A stretch of 64,000 bases of DNA, taken from assembly GCA_016930675.1 (NCBI GenBank), contig JAFGGG010000010.1:38954-102953 (forward strand). The letters run 5' to 3'. Source of the stretch: Spirochaetales bacterium (lineage in GTDB: Bacteria; Spirochaetota; Spirochaetia; SZUA-6; RPPD01). The notes under the pieces were generated by a model, which searched no databases, had not been told where the DNA came from, and saw nothing but the letters and a program-made list of their open reading frames with translations. This document shows, one piece after another, positions 1-8,960 of this stretch (position 1 is the first letter of the stretch; every line of letters starts with the position of its first letter). The translations under genes and the position numbers were made by a program.

Positions 1-180
1 GTTTGTGGTGAATGAAATCAGATTTACCAACTAACACATTTAAATAATCAGAGACCGTGATCCGTCAGAAAAACTAATAGCTTGATTAAAACATAATTTC
101 AAAATATTTTACGTGATTTTCTTGAAAACTATTTTGAGCTTGCTTATGCTTAACACTGAAGGAAACAGACAGGGGGTGAT

Positions 181-1068
181 ATGAAAAAAGCAACTGCAGG
201 AGCTTTGATAATTCTATTCATTTTCGCGGTCATAGCGTGCGGTCAGGATAACAAATCCTCTGCCGTAAAGGCAGCGACCATAGTTGAGATAAAAGCCTCC
301 AGCACCCTGGCGCACAAAGACAATAAGTACGCGTTAATCCATCTGGTTGACGGGAAGACAGACACCAGTTGGGTGGAAGGAGTCGAGGGAGACGGGATAG
401 GGGAAAGTGTGACAATTCTACTTTCTAGCAAAACAAAGATAAAAAGCTTTAGAATAAGCAACGGATACTGGGAAGAACAATACTGGAGTCAGAATAACAG
501 AGTCAAAGACATCATGATTATTTCGGACACCGGAAGTTCTTATACCCACACACTTAAAGACACCCCGGAGCAACAGACCATTACCCTGCCTGAGGAATGG
601 GAGACCAAGGAAATAAAATTTATTATTCAATCTGTGTATCCGGGTTCAAAATGGCGGGACACCGCGCTGACGGAGATTATAGTAGAGGGTGCGGAAAAGA
701 GTAACGTCACTGATATTGTTGACGCGAGTCCGGAAGCAAGCACGGATCAACCAGAGGTTGCCGGTACTGAAAGCGAAGATGCAGCAGATAAAGACAAGCA
801 GGCAGCTGCTGCAAAAGAATCGTTTCCCCTTACAGTCTGGGCCGAAGGCTTTACCTTTACCCTCTATGAGGACGGAAAAGTGACCGCGGAAGGCTACGGA
901 ATGGCCCAGTGCGATATGAAATTTGTGGAGGGCACCTGGGATTATACGGACGACGATAAAAAACTGATCAGCTATATCGTGCTGCAGCAGCAGAACTGTT
1001 TTGACTATGAAGATGATCTGCCGGAACCCGACTGGAAAGAGGTTGCGTTGCAGACACTCATAGAGTGA
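181..1068 (+). CDS. discoidin-like exported lipoprotein
   Basis: A 295-residue exported lipoprotein. Residues 1-19 form a signal peptide ending in a lipobox (AVIAC), so Cys20 is the likely lipidated residue. Residues 35-170 look like a galactose-binding/discoidin beta-sandwich of the NADase-type glycan-binding group: an ASSTL start, a DGKTDTSW stretch and a closing ALTEIIVEG strand. An acidic, Ala-rich linker (about 171-212) leads to a second small beta domain (213-295) that I do not recognise. A G-rich ribosome site (AGGGGGTGAT) sits immediately before the ATG. The likely role is surface carbohydrate or ligand binding. The fold call is from pattern only, and the ligand is unknown. Confidence 0.75.
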   Translation: MKKATAGALIILFIFAVIACGQDNKSSAVKAATIVEIKASSTLAHKDNKYALIHLVDGKTDTSWVEGVEGDGIGESVTILLSSKTKIKSFRISNGYWEEQYWSQNNRVKDIMIISDTGSSYTHTLKDTPEQQTITLPEEWETKEIKFIIQSVYPGSKWRDTALTEIIVEGAEKSNVTDIVDASPEASTDQPEVAGTESEDAADKDKQAAAAKESFPLTVWAEGFTFTLYEDGKVTAEGYGMAQCDMKFVEGTWDYTDDDKKLISYIVLQQQNCFDYEDDLPEPDWKEVALQTLIE

Positions 1069-1198
1069 ACGTCTCTTGTTTATCGGTATTGCGAAGTTGA
1101 AAACCAAATTTTCGCGAACGTCCGCGAAGGCAGTGTAAGAAAAAAATAATCATATGGTATAGCTTTACCAGCGGAACTTTTTTATACTATTAATAGCC

Positions 1199-2230
1199 AT
1201 GAATGTAAAAAAGATGAGAAAATACTTTTTATATTTTATTTTGGTTTGCTGCGCTGTGTTTATTCTTTTAGCCTGTGAAAAAAGCCAGAGCGGGAACCGG
1301 CAACCTTTAGAATCCGAGTATATCTTTAAATATGCTCACACACAAAGCAGGGAGCACCCGCGCAGCAAATCCATGCTGTTTTTTAAAAAGAAGCTTGAAC
1401 AGGTCACAAACGGCAGAATAGTTGTTGAACTGTATTTTTCAGGAATTCTGGGTAAAGAGTCCGAAGTGCTTACCATGGTGCACCAGGGAATAATCCAAGG
1501 CTGCCGCGGCGGATTGTTTTACAGAGCGAATCAGAAATACTTTTTATTAGCCCTGCCTTTTTTCTTCGAAAATATAGAACAGTTCGCTCGCTTGATGGAA
1601 AGTGATTTCGGCAAACAAATCAATAAAGATTCATTGCGAAACGGGTATTATATTCCTGCGTGCGGAATCGCGGGTGGTTTTCGCAATATCACGAGCAATC
1701 AAAAACCAATCCGCTCTCCGGATGATTTTCAAGGTTTAAAAATACGCACACCGCCGCTCGATATAACAATGAAAACCTTCAGTGTGTTGGGGGCCATACC
1801 CGAACAAATTCCTTATACCGAAACATATCTGGCCCTGGCTCAGGGTATTGTCGACGCTCAGGAAAATCCCTACTCCAATATTGTGGATATGAAATTTTAT
1901 GAGGTGCAAACCTACCTGTCGGTGCTAAACTGGCAGTTGCACCCTGATCCCTTTTATGTTAATCCGGATTGGTATAACGCTCTTCCTCCCGACTTAAAAC
2001 TGGCGTTTGATACAGTTGCCGCGGAAACAATGGCGTACAGTGATGAAATCTGGTTGAATTCGGAAGAGGAGTATTTTGATTTTCTTAAAGATAAACTTAC
2101 TGTAAATCATCTTACGCAGGGTGTAATAGATAGGTTTAAGAAAGCAGTTAAACCTGTGTGGCAGTACTATGTTGATGCGGGGTTTTTTTCATGGAAGGAT
2201 ATAGAAACGGCGCAGCAATTGAGATTTTAA
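1199..2230 (+). CDS. TRAP transporter substrate-binding lipoprotein (DctP family)
   Basis: A 343-residue periplasmic solute-binding protein of the TRAP family, which normally delivers organic acids to a DctQM permease. The signal peptide ends in LLAC with Cys26 as the lipid anchor. The family core is clear: YAHTQS near the start, then GLKIRTPP with the carboxylate-binding Arg at about residue 183, then the QGIVDAQENP segment near 212-221. No DctQ or DctM gene lies nearby, so this is an orphan binding protein. It converges, with a 13-bp gap, on a hybrid sensor kinase, and a role as the ligand-binding partner of that kinase is an inference. A -10-like TATACT (1183-1188) ends 10 bp before the ATG and there is no ribosome site, so the mRNA may be nearly leaderless. 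Confidence 0.88.
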   Translation: MNVKKMRKYFLYFILVCCAVFILLACEKSQSGNRQPLESEYIFKYAHTQSREHPRSKSMLFFKKKLEQVTNGRIVVELYFSGILGKESEVLTMVHQGIIQGCRGGLFYRANQKYFLLALPFFFENIEQFARLMESDFGKQINKDSLRNGYYIPACGIAGGFRNITSNQKPIRSPDDFQGLKIRTPPLDITMKTFSVLGAIPEQIPYTETYLALAQGIVDAQENPYSNIVDMKFYEVQTYLSVLNWQLHPDPFYVNPDWYNALPPDLKLAFDTVAAETMAYSDEIWLNSEEEYFDFLKDKLTVNHLTQGVIDRFKKAVKPVWQYYVDAGFFSWKDIETAQQLRF

Positions 2231-2243
2231 CGTCCCGAATATA

Positions 2244-4064
2244 TTAATCGTCTTTTTCATCTTCTGCCTGCGCCAACTCTAAAACTTGAGAAAGCTCGTT
2301 GATGGTATATGGTTTTTTTAAAATGCCTTTAAAGCCGTGTTTTCTGTATTCTGATAAGATATCGTTATTTGAATAACCGCTTGACACAATTGCAGTCACA
2401 CCTGGATTTATGGCCAATAAGGTTTTAAGTACCCGCTCGCCGCTTATCCCCCCTCTTATGGTGAGATCGAGTATTGCTATTTTGCAGTTATTATTGTTTT
2501 TAAACGAGTCGCTGTACAACTTAATCGCCTCATCTCCGTCTTTGGCGACGAGGGTTGTGTACCCCAGATTATGCAGCATGAGGGAGGTTGTTTTTCTGAT
2601 TCCCTCTTCATCATCCATAAGCAGCACACAACCATGACCGTGTTTTTCCTCTTTGGCGATTGATTTCGTGCTTTGCAATTGCTTTAAACTCGCTTTCAAG
2701 TAGATGTGGAAGGTGGTACCCACTCCCTGTTCCGATTCAAAATCAAGATACCCCTGATGTTTTTTAATAATGGAATACGATACCGAAAGTCCCAGCCCGC
2801 TGCCTTGTTTTTTAGTGGTAAAATAGGGATTGAAGATATGATGCTTTATAACTTCAGGTATGCCGCTGCCGGTATCTTTGATAGAGATATGTACATATCG
2901 TCCCGGCTGGTACTGTTTCGGATGTTTTTTTGTAATAGTCACATTCTCCGCGTTTACCGTTATGATACCGCCTTCGGGCATCGCCTGCATGCTGTTAAGA
3001 ACAATGTTATCAATTACTTCGCATATCTTGTCTTTATCGATCTCAGTATTCCAGAGGTCATCCGGGAGGTTGTATTCACATCTGATATTACTTCCTCTTA
3101 AAATAAATGTGCATGTTTCTCTTATAATACCCTGAACAGCTTCCAGTTTTTTTATCGGAGATCCTCCGGTAGCAAAAGTAAGAAACTGTCCCGTTAAACT
3201 TTTTGCCTGCAAAGATGCCTTTTCAGCGTCATTAAGGATAGTGAATAATTCATTTTGCTGTGGAATTCGTGTCTTGGCGATACTGATATTACCCATAATG
3301 GCTGTCAGAAAATTATTAAAATCGTGAGCAATGCCGCTTGCCAAGAGGCCTATGGACTCCAGTTTTGTTTTCTCACTTTCCATATGTTGGAGTTGGGTTT
3401 TTCTTTTAATCTCTTCCTTTTTTAAAACAAGATATAAAAAAATTGTAACTGTAATTATACCCAGTGTTAAAATCACAAAGACACGTAATATCTGTAGTTG
3501 GATCTGTCTGCTTTTTTCTTTTAATGAAGCTACCAGAGGAGTAATTGTATTTTCATAAGAGGTGGAAAAATAAGTGCTGATTTCGCGAATAGAAAAAGCG
3601 ATTACGGATACATTTTCATTCCCGGTTAAAAGCGGCTGCAATAAGATCCCTTGGTTTTCATGATTCGGAAAATTTTCAAAGCTTTTTATATCACTTTTAA
3701 TGACCTCGATACTGTTTAAAGCTCTCTGGCTTAAAATTCTGAAAGCTTTATAATTATATAAAATATCCTCATCCCGAAGCAGGACACCCAATCTGGGTGA
3801 ATTATTAAAAGTGTTATACATGGCAGTAAATTCATCCGCCGCAATTTCCCACCAGAGATAGGTTATGTTGAGGTTATCGGTGCTAAGCAGTTTGTTGGTA
3901 AGTCCGTTCATTTTACGCAGACTGGCTATCAACTCAATACCGTTTATTGTGGTGTCTACCAAATTGAATATTTCAGAAATCGCCCAGAAAAGCATGGCCC
4001 CAACAAGCAGGATACTGAAGAAGATAATACCCGCTGCAAGCTTGGAAATTAACTGAATACTCAT
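2244..4064 (-). CDS. membrane hybrid sensor histidine kinase with receiver domain
   Basis: A 606-residue hybrid two-component kinase. TM1 is about residues 9-31 and TM2 about 192-214, enclosing a roughly 160-residue helical periplasmic sensor. A short coiled linker leads to the HisKA motif IAHDFNN with His247 as phosphoacceptor. The ATPase domain follows (N-box DNIVLNSMQAM, DTGSGI, GSGLGLS). A C-terminal receiver domain carries MDDEE, ILDLT with the phosphorylated Asp, and KKPY. I chose the start at 4064 because a promoter with 17-bp spacing (boxes at 4095-4100 and 4072-4077) ends 7 bp before this ATG; a longer in-frame TTG start would lie inside that promoter. No separate response regulator is adjacent. 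The convergent TRAP binding protein may be its sensory partner (inference). Confidence 0.9.
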   Translation of the reverse strand: MSIQLISKLAAGIIFFSILLVGAMLFWAISEIFNLVDTTINGIELIASLRKMNGLTNKLLSTDNLNITYLWWEIAADEFTAMYNTFNNSPRLGVLLRDEDILYNYKAFRILSQRALNSIEVIKSDIKSFENFPNHENQGILLQPLLTGNENVSVIAFSIREISTYFSTSYENTITPLVASLKEKSRQIQLQILRVFVILTLGIITVTIFLYLVLKKEEIKRKTQLQHMESEKTKLESIGLLASGIAHDFNNFLTAIMGNISIAKTRIPQQNELFTILNDAEKASLQAKSLTGQFLTFATGGSPIKKLEAVQGIIRETCTFILRGSNIRCEYNLPDDLWNTEIDKDKICEVIDNIVLNSMQAMPEGGIITVNAENVTITKKHPKQYQPGRYVHISIKDTGSGIPEVIKHHIFNPYFTTKKQGSGLGLSVSYSIIKKHQGYLDFESEQGVGTTFHIYLKASLKQLQSTKSIAKEEKHGHGCVLLMDDEEGIRKTTSLMLHNLGYTTLVAKDGDEAIKLYSDSFKNNNNCKIAILDLTIRGGISGERVLKTLLAINPGVTAIVSSGYSNNDILSEYRKHGFKGILKKPYTINELSQVLELAQAEDEKDD

Positions 4065-4071
4065 ACTTTTA

Positions 4072-4100
4072 ACTATAATTGTATACAGTGCTGAAGTCAA
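4072..4100 (-). promoter_or_regulatory. sigma70-type promoter abutting the histidine kinase start codon
   Basis: On the minus strand TTGACT (4100-4095), a 17-bp spacer, and TATAGT (4077-4072). The ATG begins at 4064, 7 bp after the -10 box, which is where transcription would start. This implies a leaderless mRNA and fixes the kinase start. Confidence 0.65.
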
Positions 4101-4104
4101 TTAT

Positions 4105-4869
4105 TCATATTAGCAGCTCTTTTTTCATTATATTCAGAAATCGGGTAACGGAAATGTACCTGTCCGCCAGCAGCCTGCCTTTATGGATTACATTAAAAAC
4201 ACTGTAAACGGACGGTGCCGCTTGAGCCTGAGCTGCGGTCTGGATTTCTATAATAGCGACGTTTAGTTTCTCTTTTTCTAGTACGGATTTTATCTCTTCT
4301 GCAAAGCGGGCCACCCAGGGGCACTGCCTGGAGTAGATAATGGTGAGGTCTTGATATTTAACCAGTTCAGCCCGCCAATCTCGGATTGAGGGCGGCGGCC
4401 CGGTCCTTAATTGTTTTACCAGCAGCTGGTCTTTGCCCGATTCAGCCGCCACAGTATAACCGTTTTTTAAAAAAATGGATTTATGAGCCATAAAGGCGTT
4501 ATCGCTTGTAACCACGGCCACGCCCAGCATGGATGCGGCAGCTTTTTCCGCTTGCTCAAGCAAAATGCGGCCCAAACCTTGGTGTTGGTATTTTTTACCG
4601 TACGTCCATAAGCAGTGGATGAACATATAGCCTTGGGCTGTAACCGCGCGCCAGCAGTACTCCGCCGGAACATATTCGATAAAGCCCACAGGCTTTTTTT
4701 CACTTTCAAGATATAAGAGGTTTACCTTTAATCCCTCTTTAAACCTTTGTTTCAACCATTCGATTTTTAAATGATAGTGTTCGTGCCGGGGATTTATATA
4801 GCAGATAACCTGAGGATACTCGGAGAGATTTTTCTCAGTAACTTCAATGATACTGGGTTTGATATTCAT
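4105..4869 (-). CDS. GNAT acetyltransferase with C-terminal YoaP thioredoxin-like domain
   Basis: A 254-residue two-domain cytoplasmic protein. Residues 1-150 are a GNAT fold: the acetyl-CoA loop is around QHQGLGRILLEQAEKAA and the last strand around FLKNGYTVAAE. Residues 165-254 match the YoaP-like domain often found behind GNAT modules: a thioredoxin-like start with CPW in place of CxxC, then a beta-strand near VYSVFNVIHKGRLLADRYIS. The acceptor substrate of this family is not established. It lies 40 bp upstream of the kinase gene in the same direction, with the kinase promoter between them, so cotranscription is not required. Confidence 0.85.
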   Translation of the reverse strand: MNIKPSIIEVTEKNLSEYPQVICYINPRHEHYHLKIEWLKQRFKEGLKVNLLYLESEKKPVGFIEYVPAEYCWRAVTAQGYMFIHCLWTYGKKYQHQGLGRILLEQAEKAAASMLGVAVVTSDNAFMAHKSIFLKNGYTVAAESGKDQLLVKQLRTGPPPSIRDWRAELVKYQDLTIIYSRQCPWVARFAEEIKSVLEKEKLNVAIIEIQTAAQAQAAPSVYSVFNVIHKGRLLADRYISVTRFLNIMKKELLI

Positions 4870-4905
4870 TTTCTTATTTCTTATCTTGCCGTACCTGATA
4901 AAATC

Positions 4906-5625
4906 CTATTCTGTATAAACCCATAGATTATTACCATCCGAATCCAAAGGAATCCCTTTGCGGGAGAAAAGCTCACTCAGTGTTACGAATTCATAGCCCT
5001 GCTTTTTCAGTTCGGGAATAAGAATATCCAATGCTTCCGGTGTGGGGTGGGGTGGGGGTTGTACATCGTGCAGCAGGATGATGGATCCGTCCTTTATATT
5101 ACTCAATATATTCTGGGCACGGTCCTCGGCCATTGTGTCACAGCCCGCCCAATCAAAACCCAGAACGCCGCTGGCAAAAGGCATCTTGATGATTTCATAC
5201 ATGGTATCACTTGTCCTTAGATTCGGGGGACGAAAGAAACGAGGCGTTGTTCGGGTATATTCTTCAATTTTTGCCGTAGTCATTTCCACAGACTCCCGGA
5301 TTTGTTCAGCGGTCATATCATCCATACTGTCCCATGCCCAGGAATGGTTTCCGATTTCACATCCCAGCTTTATGGCGCGTACCATAACCGGCGCGGTGGA
5401 GTCATTGATAAGCTGGCCGATCACGAAAAAAGTCGCCACAACCCCGTGGGTTTCCAGTTTGTCCAGGACAAGCGGAGTTAGTGTTGAATCGGGCCCGTCA
5501 TCGAAAGTCAGCGCGCAGAGCTTATCAGGGGCCGGATATTTTTTACCTGTTTCTGTGTCATCATCAGATAAACAGGATGCAAAGCATACGGTTATCAAAC
5601 ATAAAAGGGTTATTATTTCCTTCAT
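4906..5625 (-). CDS. polysaccharide deacetylase lipoprotein (CE4/NodB fold)
   Basis: A 239-residue exported CE4 esterase, predicted to remove N- or O-acetyl groups from chitin-, peptidoglycan- or xylan-type polymers. The ATG at 5625 follows an AGGGAGGAT ribosome site and gives a lipoprotein signal (FASC). The metal/base motif TFDDGPD is intact, as are FRPPN and the late GSIILLHD. The second motif reads NHSWAWDSM, so the usual second metal-binding His of H(S/T)xxH is a Trp. That variant occurs in part of the family, but it makes metal binding and activity worth testing. It lies 71 bp after an FGE-fold lipoprotein gene in the same direction and is probably cotranscribed. Confidence 0.88.
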   Translation of the reverse strand: MKEIITLLCLITVCFASCLSDDDTETGKKYPAPDKLCALTFDDGPDSTLTPLVLDKLETHGVVATFFVIGQLINDSTAPVMVRAIKLGCEIGNHSWAWDSMDDMTAEQIRESVEMTTAKIEEYTRTTPRFFRPPNLRTSDTMYEIIKMPFASGVLGFDWAGCDTMAEDRAQNILSNIKDGSIILLHDVQPPPHPTPEALDILIPELKKQGYEFVTLSELFSRKGIPLDSDGNNLWVYTE

Positions 5626-5695
5626 GCGATCCTCCCTGCAAAACAATTCTTGAATTGGATAATAGCATCCGAAAGCCCTCATTTCAAGCGAAAAA

Positions 5696-6688
5696 TTACT
5701 CTGCGGCAGCTGTGCGGGCCACACGGAAAGTAATCTGGTTATAGCCGGCGCAGGTATCCGTCCATTTCGTTTTGGGCCAGTTATCGTGCCTGGAACAGCG
5801 GGGACCGCGGCTTCCGCCCCGCTTCAACCTGTAGGTATCACGGCTTTCGCAAGAGGTCAGCAGCTCGAAACACCACTGCCATAGTTTTCCCTCTTTTCCC
5901 GCAAAACCGTAAAAACCGAGTGAGTTTTGCCGGGTGTCGGTAACCTCGACCGTAACAATTCTTCCTTTTTCGCTTCCCATTTCACCTATACTTCCTTCAA
6001 TTTCTCCGCTGACATATATGAAGGGTATCCAGTAGATACCGCTCCGGGGAGGGTGCTCCTGGTATTTATTATCCGGATTTGTGGTTGAGTAGCGGGCCGC
6101 CAGCTCCCACTCGGCTCCCATAGGCAGGCGGAATCCGTCGGCGTCTTTTACCATTATTACGGAATCAACGGCTGTCCTGTCCGCTGCGTCGCGTACCACG
6201 ACTCCGTTATATTCATATACCGGTCTGAAATCCGTTCCGTTGCACTGGTTATAATACTCGGTGAGCGCGTTGCACCATACCATGACCGAAGGCCAGTCCA
6301 CAACAGTGACGGGATGCTGATCGTTCATGCCTTCACCACTTTTTTCACTGCCCATCCGGCCCTGCCTGTTGAATGTGTAGCCGTTTACGGAAGCCCAGCC
6401 ATATACTTCAGACCAGAGGGAATATGTGGTATTGGTTTGGGCGAACCAAAAGGCTTGATCCACACTCATCATTTCTTTTCTGTGTTCCTGTAATGCGGTA
6501 ACACCGGCAGGACCGCCGGGGAATTCAATGGCCGGCAGATAAATCATGGTAAAATTATTTTCTTTCAGCCGAATTTGTTCCTTTATTTCAGGGACAGGTT
6601 GAACATTACCGCATGATACGTGAAGGAAGGGGAGTGCGGAAACTAATATAATTACTGTGTAAAATTTAGATTTTGTGAAATACTGCAT
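5696..6688 (-). CDS. formylglycine-generating-enzyme-fold (SUMF1) lipoprotein
   Basis: A 330-residue exported protein. The signal peptide ends near HVSC, followed by an FGE-sulfatase fold. Recognisable elements are HPVTVVDWPSVMVWCNALTEYYN, the GFRLPMGAEWELAAR signature, the LWQWCFE strand and a closing RGGSRG ... GYNQITFRVAR. FGE-fold domains include true formylglycine-generating enzymes and many non-enzymatic surface proteins. I cannot place the catalytic Cys pair securely here, and no sulfatase gene is present, so a binding or structural role is as likely. The ribosome site GGAGGT precedes the ATG. Confidence 0.82.
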   Translation of the reverse strand: MQYFTKSKFYTVIILVSALPFLHVSCGNVQPVPEIKEQIRLKENNFTMIYLPAIEFPGGPAGVTALQEHRKEMMSVDQAFWFAQTNTTYSLWSEVYGWASVNGYTFNRQGRMGSEKSGEGMNDQHPVTVVDWPSVMVWCNALTEYYNQCNGTDFRPVYEYNGVVVRDAADRTAVDSVIMVKDADGFRLPMGAEWELAARYSTTNPDNKYQEHPPRSGIYWIPFIYVSGEIEGSIGEMGSEKGRIVTVEVTDTRQNSLGFYGFAGKEGKLWQWCFELLTSCESRDTYRLKRGGSRGPRCSRHDNWPKTKWTDTCAGYNQITFRVARTAAAE

Positions 6689-6779
6689 GCGGGACCTCCG
6701 TCAAAGTGCTAATATTATAGCACTAATGGGATGGTGTGGCAAGTTGCCAGTTTAAAATCTGCCGCATAGAAATGTCCTG

Positions 6780-7337
6780 TCAACTTAGGTCTTTGTAACG
6801 AAAACAGTATTCCAGATGATCGTTTACCAGCCCGATGGACTGCATGTGGGCATAGACGGTGATGGCACCCAGATATTGAAATCCGCGTTTTCTTAGATCG
6901 CTGCTTATTGTAGCTGATAATTCGGTTTGGGCGGGCACATCGCTCCAATTTTTGCACTGATTCTGAAGCGGCTTTCCATCCACAAAGGACCAGATATAAT
7001 TGTCAAAAGAGCCTCTTTCCGCCTGTATCCTTAAAAAGCACCGTGCATTGTTAATTGTCGCCTGGATCTTTCTTCTGTTTCTGATAATGCCTGCATCATC
7101 CAGCAGCGTCAGTATTTTTTGTTCATCATAGCGTGCTATATGCTCAGGATCAAAATTATTAAAAGCACGCCTGAAGTTTTCTCTTTTTTTAAGCATTGTA
7201 GTCCAGCTTAACCCGGCCTGAAAAGCTTCCAAAGTAAGAAATTCAAAATGAAGGCGCTCATCATGGACGGGAACGCCCCATTCCGTATCATGGTAGTTTA
7301 AAAGCATAGGATCTGCAGTCTGCCAGCATCTTTTCAT
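6780..7337 (-). CDS. tag: DNA-3-methyladenine glycosylase I
   Basis: A 185-residue base-excision repair enzyme that removes N3-methyladenine from alkylated DNA. It matches Tag over its full length: RCWQ at the N-terminus, NYHDTEWGVPVHD, LEAFQAGLSW and GFQYLGAITVYAHMQSIGLVNDH. The structural zinc ligands of the family are present as Cys4, His16 and the C-terminal His and Cys of NDHLEYC. An AGGTGATT ribosome site precedes the ATG. The upstream MATE gene ends 27 bp away in the same direction, so the two may be cotranscribed. Confidence 0.95.
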   Translation of the reverse strand: MKRCWQTADPMLLNYHDTEWGVPVHDERLHFEFLTLEAFQAGLSWTTMLKKRENFRRAFNNFDPEHIARYDEQKILTLLDDAGIIRNRRKIQATINNARCFLRIQAERGSFDNYIWSFVDGKPLQNQCKNWSDVPAQTELSATISSDLRKRGFQYLGAITVYAHMQSIGLVNDHLEYCFRYKDLS

Positions 7338-7364
7338 TAATAATCACCTGTGATTATGTAAGCA

Positions 7365-8756
7365 TTAAGTCTCCGCTTTAACAAGCGCCTTTTTCTGCCA
7401 GATTTTCGACTTCCAGCGAAAATACATAATGATTCCTCTGGTCCATTCATCCATGGAGATCGCCAGCCATATCCCGATGACTCCGAATTTAAAAACAATA
7501 CCGAAAAGAAAAGCGAACAGCACACCGATGCCCCACATGGAAGCGATCCCCATTTTTACCGGAAAATTCACGTCACCCGATCCTTTTAGACCATTGATAA
7601 AAATGAGATTGAAGGTTCGGCCCGGTTCCAGCAGCATGGTAAAAATAACCAGGCTGCTGCAGAGGATGAAAATATCATTTTCCATGGGGAAGATATGGAG
7701 GATGGTATTTCTGAGTAAAGACAGTACTGCCGCTATCAGTAAAGCCAAAATAAATGAAAAATAGAAATACTTGAAAACATTACGGTAAGCTTCCTCCTTT
7801 CTCCCTGCGCCCACAAGATAACTCGTAATAATCTGCGTGCCCTGGCCGGTGGAATAGGCAAAATACAAAATAAAACGCGCGAAGATAAAGGCATAATTAT
7901 AAGCCGGCAGGTTGATCTGCGCTTCCGGCGGCAGGCCGAAATCCATCTGGGCCACAAAAAAATTCATCACTATCATGGCGATATTATAGGAAAGAGACTC
8001 CCCCGCGGTGGGAACACCTATTTTCAGTATCTCTTTAATTGACTGAAGCTTGATCTTTAAAAAGTTCTTAAGGCGAAAATAAATATCCTTCTTTTTCAAA
8101 ATCATGAAGAACATAACCGCAGCCGCCAGGATCTGGCTGAAAACAGTGGAAACCGCCACTCCGGCCACGCCCCATTGCGGGAATCCGAAGGCGCCGTAGA
8201 TGAAGCAGTAATTACCAAACACATTAAGCGCGTTGGCGCACATATTGATAAACATAGGCTCCCTTGAGTACCCGTAAGACCTGAGAACCGTACTGAAAAT
8301 TGAGTTCATGGCCAATCCCAAGGAAAAAGCACTGAAGATGGTAAAATAATCAACCGCGAAACCGAAGCGGATTTCATTCAGTCTATAGAGGGAAAGTATT
8401 GGTTCTGCTAAAAAGAACATGGCGAGGCTTATAATAATTCCTGTCACGGCTGCCAAAAACACACCTGCGGTTACAGTCTGCGTGGCCTTTTTGATATTTT
8501 TTGCGCCGTTATATTGGGTAATAACAATGCTGGCTCCCGAGTTGATCATCAGATAAAGAATATTAATGAAGAAAACAAAATTTAAAACCAGGCCCACGGC
8601 GGCCACCGCATGATCGCCCATGCGCACACCGTCTAGGGAAAGACCGCTCAGCATGAACATATCCGCGAAAGAGAAGAAGAATCTCAGCAGGTTTTCCACG
8701 AGAATGGGTATGGTAATGATGAGGATGCTCATTCTCTTTGATATGGAATTATCCAT
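7365..8756 (-). CDS. MATE family efflux transporter
   Basis: A 463-residue integral inner-membrane protein of the multidrug and toxin extrusion family, with about 12 hydrophobic helices in two pseudo-symmetric halves. Family features include an N-terminal PILVENLLRFFFSFADMFMLS helix-loop and the repeated SxxGxxxQ-type elements (for example VSTVFSQILAA). MATE pumps are cation-coupled antiporters. The substrate cannot be predicted, and nothing in the neighbourhood suggests one. Confidence 0.9.
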   Translation of the reverse strand: MDNSISKRMSILIITIPILVENLLRFFFSFADMFMLSGLSLDGVRMGDHAVAAVGLVLNFVFFINILYLMINSGASIVITQYNGAKNIKKATQTVTAGVFLAAVTGIIISLAMFFLAEPILSLYRLNEIRFGFAVDYFTIFSAFSLGLAMNSIFSTVLRSYGYSREPMFINMCANALNVFGNYCFIYGAFGFPQWGVAGVAVSTVFSQILAAAVMFFMILKKKDIYFRLKNFLKIKLQSIKEILKIGVPTAGESLSYNIAMIVMNFFVAQMDFGLPPEAQINLPAYNYAFIFARFILYFAYSTGQGTQIITSYLVGAGRKEEAYRNVFKYFYFSFILALLIAAVLSLLRNTILHIFPMENDIFILCSSLVIFTMLLEPGRTFNLIFINGLKGSGDVNFPVKMGIASMWGIGVLFAFLFGIVFKFGVIGIWLAISMDEWTRGIIMYFRWKSKIWQKKALVKAET

Positions 8757-8960
8757 AGCTTTTTAAAAGACCTCTTAAGTTTTCAGATTAAATGGCTTGC
8801 AGCCCAATTAAGTTAATAAAAAAAAGGAATAGAGTAAATAGAGAGAGATCAAAAAAACCTGCTTGTGAATGGGGGTTTTTTTACGGCTGCACCGCTTCCA
8901 GGAGAATCAACTATAAATCCACTCCCGGTTATAAAATAATTCGCTTTCAGGAAATTGTAT

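Noticed and set aside
8850..8885. Terminator at AAAAAAACC...GGGTTTTTTT
   Set aside because: The GC part of the stem is only two pairs and the loop is long, so I do not call it.
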